This document shows, piece after piece, positions 1-10,063 of a stretch of 64,000 bases of DNA (within the stretch, counting starts at the first letter, position 1; every line of letters begins with the position of its first letter). Origin of the DNA: Adineta steineri (taxonomy: Eukaryota; Rotifera; Eurotatoria; Adinetida; Adinetidae); NCBI GenBank assembly GCA_905250115.1, contig CAJNOI010000017.1, positions 138,685 to 202,684 on the forward strand, in the 5' to 3' direction. The position numbers and the translations under genes were made by a program. A model generated the notes under the pieces. That model made no database searches. It worked only from the letters and a program-made list of their open reading frames with translations, and was not told where the DNA came from.

Positions 1-400
1 AAGTTATCAATCAACTGAAAATTATGAATGATACGTTTATTTTTAACCAAATCAGATACGAATTTCATACTTCTACTTTATTATTGTGTAGAACGAATAA
101 CTACTAAAGTATTTTGAGCTGATCAAATGTGTTTCGATAACACTAAAGAAAAGAAATATATACCGTTGTATGTCATATTAGGTATGCCATAAAAATACGA
201 GAATCTCCTGTTACCATAATAAATACTTTTAGCAAAGAATACTTCGAAATCATCATAAATTATTTTTCTGTTCATTCTGATGCTTTTCCTCAAAAACACA
301 AAATAATATCATTTAGATTTTTTTTACTACAGATTAATATTTATTTCTATTAGATGAAAAAATAGTACAAGTTAAGAAAATTATTTCAACAAAATATTGT

Positions 401-1243
401 TTAGTTTTTAAATTTTTTGAAGTTAGATGGACGAATTTTCATTTCGGTTTTCTCTAGTGAATAGGTATAACCATGCCATGTAAACCAATTAATTCCTTCA
501 CTAGATTTATTATTCTCTCGTTCACCATTTGGATTTGCTTGATGACATTGTCTATACCACCAACCACCTTTAAAATGTTGAGCACAGTTCCATTCTGGTG
601 ATAAATCATTATCTCGATCTTTAGTTGTAAATTTCATGCCATTAACGTTAGTTTTTGCATCACCAGTTAATGAGTCACCAGCATTACCCTTGCGAAATGC
701 ATCGTATGTCATTCGGTAACCAGTTGATTCATCATCAATACGAAAACCAGAATAGACAGCAAATCGTTTTGCTCCGTCGTAATCTCCAAGATCGAATCGT
801 AAATCATATTTATCTTGATTTGTTAAGGTATAAATTTTATCGTTTCCTAACCAAAACTCACGTGTATTATCTCCGAAACCTTTTTTATAATCCATCCAAT
901 CTCGATAAAAGTTTTCTTGATGTCTAAATTCACCTCGACGTTGTATTACAGTCCAGCCACCGCCATCAGTTTTCATATCACAGAAGACTTTGAATGGTTT
1001 ACTATCTTCTGGATATATTTTGTAAACACCACTGGTAATATCTAAATCTTCACGTTCTCGATTGCGATAAATTGCAGCACAATCAATTGGATCACGTTTT
1101 TTATCTTCATCGGAATCTTCAGTTCTGTGTCGTCCTCGTGGTGTTTGACCGCCATGACGAGCAGTTTGTTTTGTTCTTGCGGCATTGCCTAATTCGACAA
1201 ATAAATTGATTGTAACGAAAAGAATAATAAATTTGAACAACAT
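401..1243 (-). CDS. Secreted fibrinogen-related protein (FReD), copy A, with H3-tail-like N-terminus
   Basis: Single-exon gene of 280 residues. Residues 1-21 are a signal peptide (hydrophobic core, then G-N-A as cleavage site). A short basic, then acidic linker (to about residue 52, containing TEDSDEDKKR) leads into a fibrinogen C-terminal domain from about residue 53 to the end. Visible family hallmarks are DCAAIY, GVYKIYP, VFCDM, DGGGWTVIQRR, the acidic DRDND calcium-site segment and CAQHFKGGWWY. Such domains act as extracellular lectin-like recognition modules; the ligand is unknown. After predicted cleavage the mature protein begins ARTKQTARHGGQTPRGR, which copies the histone H3 tail (see findings). 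The neighbouring copy B has a different linker. A CT-repeat lies about 80 bp upstream of the start. Family assignment is secure; the role of the tail is not known. Confidence 0.93.
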   Translation of the reverse strand: MLFKFIILFVTINLFVELGNAARTKQTARHGGQTPRGRHRTEDSDEDKKRDPIDCAAIYRNREREDLDITSGVYKIYPEDSKPFKVFCDMKTDGGGWTVIQRRGEFRHQENFYRDWMDYKKGFGDNTREFWLGNDKIYTLTNQDKYDLRFDLGDYDGAKRFAVYSGFRIDDESTGYRMTYDAFRKGNAGDSLTGDAKTNVNGMKFTTKDRDNDLSPEWNCAQHFKGGWWYRQCHQANPNGERENNKSSEGINWFTWHGYTYSLEKTEMKIRPSNFKKFKN

Positions 1244-1322
1244 TTTGTATGATACTTTACTTATACAAACACACGTTATTTATAAGACGATAAACGTCCA
1301 TCATGATTCTTCTATAGATGAT

Positions 1323-1324
<2 letters not shown>

Positions 1325-1352
<28 letters not shown>
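1325..1352. repeat. CT microsatellite upstream of FReD copy A
   Basis: About 14 uninterrupted CT units (GA on the gene's strand) lie 80-110 bp upstream of the start codon. Copy B has only an imperfect, shorter pyrimidine tract at the equivalent place (3730-3746), so the run expanded after the duplication. Confidence 0.9.
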
Positions 1353-1356
<4 letters not shown>

Positions 1357-2087
1357 CGATATGTATCTGAAATCTTTGTTATTCATGACACTATTATTAT
1401 CTATATCCTTTGTGTCTTTTCTTTCTTCTTTTATTCTAACAATATATATTCGATACGATACTTCAAATATCTAGACAGCTATTTCGTCCGTCAGATGAAA
1501 ACACAAATAATAACTTTAGTGAAAAGAACGGCAAAAATGATTTACTATTACATTTTACTTACAATATGTTTTCTTTTCTACATCTTGATCTGAATCTTTT
1601 CTAATAAAGGTCAAAAAGAAAACATAGAAGATATTGAAATAATTGATTGTCTTTTTTGGAATTAAATTGATTATTACAAAACTACAAAAGAATAAGATTT
1701 CAATAATTCACACAACGAAAAAAATCTGAGCTATAAAATGTTAAAATAAATTATCAAAGTTTTGAAGGATACATTAATATAGTACGTCGCTGTTTAATTA
1801 AATAAGTATATTTCTTTTTAAGAGAAACAACGAAAATAAAAATCAAATTTTAATATCCTCATCTTCTAAATGTATCAATGATATAACGCAACTATACATA
1901 AAAATATCAACTTTTGATTTTATGATTAATAGTAGTTAATAGAGCTTGAGTTTAGGAGTAAGTTCAAAATAAAGTTTACATATGAAGATGATAGGATGGA
2001 TATGTAAATATCGATGATACCACAAACTCTATCAAAATAAACGTTGCTTTTGTATTAATATATATCAGTGTTTTGATTGTTAAATAA

Positions 2088-2155
2088 GGGTGTGGGTGTG
2101 GGTGTCTATCGTCTCATAACCTACCCAAATCTCTTCCACCCACCTCACACCCTCA
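2088..2155. repeat. Telomere-like palindromic element 1
   Basis: GGGTGTGGGTGTGGGTGT on the left and a degenerate CCACCCACCTCACACCCTCA on the right flank a spacer of about 30 bp. It starts exactly where homology between the two FReD units stops. Unit B has no such element after the same GTTAAATAA. Confidence 0.75.
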
Positions 2156-2429
2156 GGGAAATATATGACCTTGTTGAAAAGAAAAAAACATAGAAATAAT
2201 AATCTTGTCATAACTTTTAAAAATAATAAACTAAACTTCAAATAAAATATCGATGGATTTGTCTGCTCATTTAATTATAAATACCTTTTCATATTAGTTT
2301 AATCTGTATAATTCACAAATAATTTTCCTACCTTCTATTAATATAAGAGTAGTCATATAATGATCAAATGTTTAAGTATTAAAAAACTGCCTTTCTTCTG
2401 TTAAAATACTTGATAAACAAAACAAGCTA

Positions 2430-4468
2430 TCAATATATCAATCAATCAACTGAAAACTATGAATAATACTACGATATTTTGACTTGATCAAATGTGTTTC
2501 GATTACATAAAAGAAAAATAAATATGTACCATTGTATGTCATAAGTATACAAAAAATCTTTAATTTATTACATAACGAGTAAATAATTCGATGAAATCCA
2601 GCGAAATTTTTCTACAATAAATACTCTTAGTACACAATAATTCGAAATCATTATAAATTGTTTTTTTCTATTCATTCTAATGCTCTTCGTCAAAAAAAAA
2701 CAAAATAATATCATTTAGATATTTTTCTTTAGATTAATATTTATTTGTATTAGATGAAAAAATGAACATATTTTGTAAATTATATAAGAAAATAATATAA
2801 TTTGAAAAAATTATTTTAACAAAATATTGTTTAATTTTATAATTTTTTGAAGTTAGATGGACGAATTTTGATTTCAATTTTGTTTAATGAATAATAATAA
2901 CCATGCCATGAATACCAATCTAATCCTTCACCAAGTTTATTATTCTTTCGTTCACCATTTGGATTTGACAAATGACAATCTTTATACCACCAAGCACCTT
3001 TATATGTTTGAGCACAGTTACCATATTGTGTACTTAAATCATTATCTCGATCTTTAGTTGTAAATTTCATGTCCTTATGTGAACTTAATGAGTCACCAGC
3101 ATCACCTTTAAGAAATGCATCGTATGTCATTTGGTAACCAGTTGATTCATCACCAATACGAAAACCAGAATAAACAGCAAATCGTTTTAATCCTTCGTAA
3201 TCTTCAAGATCGAATCGTAAATCATATTTATCTTGATTTGTTAAGGTATAAATTTTATCGTTTCCTAACCAAAATTCACGTGTAATATTTCCGAAACCAT
3301 TTTTATATTCGTTCCAATCTCGATAAAAGTCTTCTTGATGTCTAAATTCACCTCGACGTTGTATTAAAGTCCAACCACCGCCATCATTTTCCATATCACA
3401 GAAGACTTCGAATGATGTAATATCTCGTGGATATATCTCATAAACACCATTGGTACTATCTAAATCTTCGCGTTCTTGATCGCGATAAATTGCAGCACAA
3501 TCAATTGGACCACGTTTTTTATCTTCATCGGAATCTTCAGTAGTTGTATGAGGTCGTGGTCTTCGTGGACGAATACGAAGGTTGTTAGCATTGCCGAATT
3601 CGACAAGTAAATTGACCGTAACGAAAAGAATAATAAATTTGAACAACATTTTGTATGATACTTCACTAATACAAACACACGTTATTTATAGGCTGATAAA
3701 CGTCCATCATGATTCTTGTATAGACGGTGATCTCTTTCTCTCCCTTTTCGATATGTATGTGAAATCTTTGTTATTCATGACACTATTATTATCTATATCC
3801 TTTGTGTCTTTTCTTTCTTCTTTTGTTTTAAAAAGATATATTCGGTACGATATCTCGAATGTCTAAACAACTATTTCGTCCGTCAGATGATGACATACAT
3901 AATAGTTTTAGTGAAAAGAACGAGAAAAAAAGATAATCATGATTTACTATTACATTTTACTTACAATATGTTTTCTTTTTTAATAAAAGTCAAAAAGAAA
4001 ACATAGAAAATATTGAAATAATTGATTGTCTTTTTTGAAATTAAACTGATTATTGCAAAATTACAAAAGAATATGATTTCAATAATTCACACAACGAAAA
4101 AAATCTGAGCTATAAAAGGTTAAAATAAATTATCAAGTTTTGAAGGATACATTAATATGGTACTTCGCTGTTTAATTAAATAAGTATATTTCTTTTTAAG
4201 AGAAACAACGAAAATAAAAATCATATTTTAATATTCACATCTTTTAAATGCATCAATGATATAAGGCAACTATACATAAAAATATCAATCTTTGATTTTA
4301 TAATTAATAGTAGTTAATAGAGTTTGAGTTTAGGAGTAAGTTCAAAATAAAGGTTACGTATGAAGATGATAGGACTGATATGTAAGTATCGATGATACCA
4401 TAAACTCCATCAAAATAAACGTTGCTTTTGTATTAATAAATATCAATGTTTTGATTGTTAAATAAAAA
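2430..4468. repeat. Tandem duplication unit B
   Basis: Second copy of the FReD gene with its upstream and downstream DNA. It aligns with unit A with scattered substitutions and small indels. Homology ends near 4468, after GTTAAATAA, at the same position at which unit A meets the palindrome. Between the units (2156-2430) lies about 275 bp of unrelated AT-rich DNA. Confidence 0.85.
2837..3649 (-). CDS. Secreted fibrinogen-related protein (FReD), copy B
   Basis: Single exon, 270 residues, tandem paralogue of copy A. The signal peptide (about 1-21) again ends in G-N-A. The linker is arginine/proline-rich (RIRPRRPRP) and then rejoins the shared TEDSDEDKKR. The fibrinogen C-terminal domain runs from about residue 50 to the end with DCAAIY, VFCDM, DGGGWTLIQRR, the DRDND calcium segment and CAQTYKGAWWY. 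It is most likely a secreted or mucosal recognition protein. The H3-like stretch of copy A is absent: between GNA and TEDSDED the two genes differ almost completely while the rest is closely similar, so this segment was replaced or diversified in one copy. Confidence 0.93.
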   Translation of the reverse strand: MLFKFIILFVTVNLLVEFGNANNLRIRPRRPRPHTTTEDSDEDKKRGPIDCAAIYRDQEREDLDSTNGVYEIYPRDITSFEVFCDMENDGGGWTLIQRRGEFRHQEDFYRDWNEYKNGFGNITREFWLGNDKIYTLTNQDKYDLRFDLEDYEGLKRFAVYSGFRIGDESTGYQMTYDAFLKGDAGDSLSSHKDMKFTTKDRDNDLSTQYGNCAQTYKGAWWYKDCHLSNPNGERKNNKLGEGLDWYSWHGYYYSLNKIEIKIRPSNFKKL

Positions 4469-4596
4469 TCACACCTTTGAGATATTTTTTTGTTTACGTA
4501 GAAGGCTAAATGTATAAATGAAACAAACAACAATAAGATCTTGAATTAAAACAAGTGATTATGAAAGTTTAAATAAATATCAAAACTATCAGATAT

Positions 4597-5047
4597 TCAA
4601 TTTTTTTATCACCGGCTTATTTATCTTATATTTTATAGACCCATAAATAATATATCTTATTTCTTGTCACCAGTTATTCAACGTAGTGATGATTTATTAT
4701 TTCGAATACCAGTAGTCAACTGAGCATTCGTATCATAAGGATTAGGTGCTGCACGTATATCACGTGAAAGACTTGTAACGACGTTCATAATAATATAATT
4801 CTGATTCACCAGGCGGCGTAATTGTGATTGTGCTTCAGCACCTTTTATAAAAACAATAAAATTGTTCATGAAATAAAAAAAATCATACTTACTATTAGGA
4901 TCAAGAGATGCATGTGCACGAAGAATTGGATGATCCATAGCAGTTATTGGTTGATTAAGAAAATCATCATCAGATCGACCTATTTATAGATTAGATATTT
5001 AAATTATAAAAATATCTTTTTTCTTTCTAACCTCGTCCACTAGGATC
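4597..5047 (-). pseudogene. Truncated duplicate of the 3' end of FAM221A
   Basis: This stretch is a near copy of 17095-17635, the last exons, introns and 3' flank of the FAM221A gene. The FILES...DPN exon, the intron between DPN and GAEAQ, and the final exon (SRDIRAAPNPYDTNAQL) are recognisable. The intron between the ERRYQER exon and the last exon is missing with part of both exons, and the C-terminus is altered (NKSSLR then stop). Homology breaks off abruptly at AGGATCAA (about 5047), so no 5' part exists. An intron is retained, so this is a DNA-level copy and not a retrocopy. It is not expected to make a functional protein. Confidence 0.85.
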
Positions 5048-6675
5048 AATTCATTTCAATAATATACTTAAAATAGTTCTAATGAGAATCTTTTTTTTTC
5101 ATTGAGAAAACAATGTAAAATTAATCATCCTGAAAATAAATATTAATTTTACTCATATAAATCCGATATGAAATAAGTATGGGAAATTACTTTATTTTAA
5201 TGAAATGCTTTTTCCTCTCATAAAACTTTGCATTTCCTTATAAAAATATTAATTTCTAATGTTTTGTAACATCAATTACATTCAATATTAGTCAAAGATA
5301 TTGGTTTCCGCATTCTACATAGGAGAGTATAACATTTCTTCTATATTCTCTATTTGCATCAAATGATAACTCACATATGGCATTATTTTGTTGAAGACAA
5401 ATTTTGAAAAGAGCAACGAGTAAATTTTTGTTTTTGATAATATATGCACTCAATAATATACGTCAATGAAATTGTTATTTCAAGGATGATTTTGTTTTCA
5501 AAAACTATAAGAAATATTTCTATTAATTTAATTGACAAACAAAACTTATTTTTACTTCAATTCAACATGATAGACAATTTGTAGATATTCAAGTCTTAAT
5601 GATTATCATTATTTAAATCGATACGGATAGATTTAACTTTCATCGTTTTAAATTAGAATAAAATCAAATGTTTTATTATCTCTTTCATATGATTCATTAC
5701 TGAGAAACACGAGTAAACACTATTAAAAATAAGTCCCATACTTCTCAAATAGAAATTTGATGTGTTTAATTAAGTTCGAAGAAATATCCACTTGTCTTTA
5801 TTTTTAAAATCGGTACCAATATCAATTTTGTTGTTAGTTAAATGATTGATATGGATTTTCGAAAACTACATAAGACATTATAGATTAAGGTTAACTGTCA
5901 TAAACTGAATTATTCTATGATATTTATTATAAAATTCTATATTTAATTACCTTCTCCTTGAAAATCATCGATAAACGCTTCTAATTCGAATAGAAAACAC
6001 TTTATTGTTAATTATAAAATAATATAGAAGTATATTGATTTAAATTTGATCAATTTTAAAAGGTTTCGACAATATCTAATTTGAACACTGGTTTTTCATT
6101 CATCTTGGAACGAATTGTTTTATTTAGTTTAAAAAATAAGTTCAATCTTTTATATTATTAACATATGTCGTATCTGACTTGACTAATGAAATAAACAATC
6201 TGAGAGAATGTACTAATATTTTCCTGCTCTTTTCTAGTTTAAAATAAATCAATGCAAAATTAAAGATTGATGCTAGACTAGCAGTAGCAATACAACCAAT
6301 TTTAACCTATAAAACTTGACTTGATTTGATTTAGATTTAGAATTAATGAAATAAAATATCATGAACAATAAATGTTATCTATTATGTTGTTTTTTCCAGA
6401 TAAGAATTGTTAATCTAGAATAGAATAATAATAGTATTTGAACAAAATTTCTATTGGATAAAAAAATATAAAATAAAATATTTTTATATCGTTGATTTAT
6501 TATCTTAAATTAATATAAAAACATTAGAAAATAAATTATTTTCTCTGGATAAATATTTGAGTATAAATTGCAAGAATTATTTATATATTATACCTATTTT
6601 ATATTATTTTCATTTTTTACAATAGAAAAACGTTTCTAGATTATCATTTATAAATATTCAATTAAAATATCAATT
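5048..6675. other. AT-rich intergenic region
   Basis: About 1.6 kb of strongly AT-rich DNA between the FAM221A fragment and the NHL gene. I see no coding tract, RNA gene or repeat here. The proximal part presumably holds the promoter of the NHL gene. Confidence 0.5.
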
Positions 6676-8539
6676 ATGAATGATAAAAAGCAAAATAATG
6701 ATAATGTAATTTACAAAGAAAATTCTAATGTGATAATATTATTTTCGTTTTGACTATTTTAGTTTCATTCGATTAATGATGAGATAACCCCAACATCAAC
6801 TGATCAATCAAGAATATCGTATGTAAATTTCGAATTCTAAAAAAATAATAAAAGTCATTTTTTGTTTAGATTTATCAATATTCTAAAGAGAAAAAAATTC
6901 GTATGGATCACAATTGGTGTTATTGTTATTTTAATTATATTATCAATAAGTATTTCATTACCTATCGTAATGAAAAAAAAAGGAAAATACATCACAAATA
7001 ACGGCAATAGCAACAACAACAGAAACAACAGCAGCAGCAGGAGCAATAACAGCAGCAGCAACAACAACAGCAGTAATAACAACAGAAGGTAAATTTTTGT
7101 GAGATAAATAGTAGGGAAAGGATAATTTATTGACTAAATCAATACCATCCGTTTCTGTGTTTCATGTGTTGTTCAGTTAAATTATAGTTCAAGTTCGGAT
7201 TGTAGAATATATCTTGAAGTACAATTTCGACATATGGTAGAGAATAATCGATAGAATTTTAGCTTTTATATCGTATTTTTTAACTCGAAATCTATTTTAC
7301 ATTACTTTCATAGAATAACAATACATTTTGTCTGACAGCATAGAAAAAAAAGGAATAGTTTTGTTCTATTTATAAACATAACAAGATACAAGAATTTTAA
7401 GAATTATGAAATTTAGCAGAGCCTTCAAGTTTTACCCATAGGAAATCACTTATATGATGAGAAATTTAGAGATATTTCATTTAAGTTTTTGATGGATATA
7501 ATCGTTAGTAAAGATGAACGCTTGTCTATGTTTGATAAACACATCTATAATTTATTTGAGTATAATAAATATTTGTTTTAATTAGTTTTTTTTAATTTTT
7601 ACAATAGAATTATCATTTACTTCTATCTCAAATAATAGTTATCTTAAATGGAAATTAAATTTTTCTATTGTTGCTGGAGACGGCGTGTTTGGACATGGCG
7701 TAAATCAGATTACTATGGTTGAAGCAATCTATGTTGACGATGATAAACAAACGATTTATATTGCTGCATATAATACCGATCGGATTGCTGGATGGAAATT
7801 TGGTGAAAAAGGTGGTGAAATCGTTGCTGGTGGAAAAGGACAAGGAAATAATTTAGATCAATTGAACAATCCATCGGATGTAACTGTTGATAAAAAAAAT
7901 GATTTACTCATTATTTGTGATAAAGGAAATAAACGTGTAGTACAATGGTCTCGTCAAAAACAAATAGGTCCAAAAATAATTATCGACAAAATTAAATGTC
8001 AAGGTGTAACAGCCGATAATAACGGAGATATTTATGTTTCAGAAGGAGAAACACATAGTGTTAAACAATTGAAACAAGGAGAAGCAGAAGGAACAATTGT
8101 AGCCGGTGGAAATGGGCGTGGATGTGAGCCGAATCAATTAAATAATCCTGCTTATATTTTTGTTGATAAACAATATTCGATTTATGTATCTGATGATGAA
8201 TCTGGTCGTGTGACAAAATGGATAAAAAATGCAAAAGAAGGAATTATTATTACTAATGAATCAATTTCAGAAAATGATGAATCCCAATCGGCTGATTCGT
8301 ACGGAATGGCTGTCGATCATTTTGGTAATGTATACGTATCAGAATATAAAAATAATCGAATAGTGCGCTGGTCAGAAACGTCTAAAGAAGGTTACATTAT
8401 TATAAATGGAGGAAGTCTCGCACAACCACCACAGCTGTTCAGTAGTCCCACAGCTATATCATTAGATCGAAAAGGGAATCTATATGTCGTTGATCATTTC
8501 GGGTATCGAATAGTGAAATTTAATGTTGATGTTAACTAA
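6676..8539 (+). CDS. Single-pass membrane protein with extracellular NHL-repeat beta-propeller
   Basis: Proposed exons: 6676-6729, 6763-6818, 6870-7088 and 7639-8539, joined in frame through GT/AG sites, giving about 409 residues. The N-terminus is short and polar. A transmembrane helix (WITIGVIVILIILSISISL) follows KRKK, suggesting an inside N-terminus. A low-complexity Asn/Ser linker encoded by CAR/AAC repeats leads to about five NHL-type repeats (VAGGKGQGNNLDQLNNPSDV, then VTVDKKNDLLI, GNGRGCEPNQLNNP and similar). NHL propellers bind proteins or glycans; the partner is unknown. The acceptor at 7638 was chosen because it keeps the frame, whereas the one at 7607 leads to a stop. The first, 33-bp intron is the least certain part, and the 550-bp third intron could hide a further exon. 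Confidence 0.75.
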
Positions 8540-10063
8540 AATTATTATTTGTAATCAAATGAGTTTTAATGAAACAATCTGCTTTTTTTGTCATTTTTTT
8601 CTTTTTTTTCTTTTCATCTTATTTAAAAATAAATCATTGTATAATTGAATTCTTCTAATTTATTTTTCTCTTAATATGTCTAGAATCTCTGAAGATATTT
8701 TCATTGATAATTACAATTGCCTGTTATAGATCGTATACAATTGAGACACAACGCTTTTACAGTCGATATAGATCTAAGTATCAATTGTATTTAACTATAA
8801 CTTATAATGATATTTTATGAGTATAGTTATTATGTCATATCGTACATAGGATATTTGCGACTAAATTTATACGATCGTAGCCGACTGTATTGCTATTCAG
8901 ATTAGATCAGAAAGTATTTTCAAGATTTGTTTTGATTCAAACTTAAACTGAATTTGTTGATTTCTATTCATCACTTAATAGATGAACAAATCTATTACTA
9001 TTGTTTTCTCCTGTCTTCTTTATTTTTAATAATGATAAATATGAACAACGGGATATTCTTATTCATATTGTCAAGATGAGTTATGTCTGGAAAAAAATAA
9101 TTATACACAAACGGATGATAGAATACTATTGCAAGTAGAGAATAGTTCCTGCAAAATTAGTACAAATTTCTTTTATCACTATCCATAAAAGAGAAATAAT
9201 TCACTTTGATAGAATAAATGACTTTGAGTATGAGATAGAGTATCTTGTTTATCTCTTATGTGTGTCTATACTGAAATTCAACTGTTAATAACCACTAACC
9301 GTAATAACAATTCACTTATATATCATATCTTCGTTTGAACATCAATCAGTAGTCTATCCATTATTAATCAAGTACTTATAGAATTTATCAAATTCAAATT
9401 TATTTTATTCAAAAGAAAAGAGTAAAAGTTAATAATATTAACATGAGTACATTCAACTATTGATTTAAAGAATATATTTTGTACGTTTGTAATCGAACTT
9501 TATGGTGAAATGAGGAAACGTATACAGTGTCCATATAGATTGAGAAGATTTGTACGTCATGTTGATGTATCAGGAAAAGTGCTCGATTGGATGACATCTC
9601 ACGGTACTTCAGATCCAGTAGCAGTATGTAATGAAGAAGAACTAACATGCTTCGCTCAATTTCCAGAAAGTTTTAAGTATCCGAGCGATATTACTTTGGA
9701 AGGTCATGTTGACAAAAAAAAAAGATGAGAGCCGAAGAAGGAAGAGAAGAATGGTGACTATGAAAATAAGAGAAAAAAAAAGGAAAAAGAACAATAACAA
9801 CTTCAAATGAGTAATGCTTGATAACCGGACTTCTCCTCTTCTTGCTTGCTTTTCCTTCTCTCCATGTGTGATTCAAACAGAGCATGTCTGTCTGCTAGCT
9901 TAGTGCAATCCGCTGAATCTTTCTCTTACTTTCACAAGCTGCTTCAAGTTTGTTAGCTCAATTGTTTCTTTAGAATCGACATGGTCAGAGGTTCCTCTTA
10001 AGTTAATAAAAAAAATTTCTGATGAAAAGATAATATAGATAATAAATAAAAAACATGTTATTT
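8540..10063. other. Intergenic region between convergent genes
   Basis: AT-rich spacer between the NHL gene (+) and the 7TM receptor (-). A 72-codon open frame at 9510-9728 has no recognisable domain and I do not call it a gene. A purine-rich, then pyrimidine-rich stretch lies at 9710-9870. No repeat family seen. Confidence 0.5.

Larger units (their letters stand above)
1..2087. repeat. Tandem duplication unit A (gene plus flanks)
   Basis: Both flanks of copy A, not only the coding part, align with those of copy B about 2.37-2.44 kb further on. Examples are the ATCAATCAACTGAAAA segment near 10 and 2445, and the AGTAAGTTCAAAATAAA segment near 1958 and 4337. The unit ends at GTTAAATAA (to 2087), directly where a telomere-like palindrome starts. 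The left end lies beyond the window. This is a direct DNA duplication, since non-coding sequence was copied too. Confidence 0.85.

Noticed and set aside
6855..7082. Poly-leucine open frame on the minus strand
   Set aside because: It is the antisense of the CAR/AAC repeat encoding the Asn/Ser linker of the NHL protein; a repeat artefact.
7608..7640. Acceptor at 7607 for the last NHL exon
   Set aside because: Joining to the 7088 donor gives a stop after nine codons; the acceptor at 7638 keeps the frame into the NHL repeats.
9510..9728. 72-codon open frame (+)
   Set aside because: No recognisable domain, no splice partners, no conserved look; open by chance in a less AT-rich stretch.
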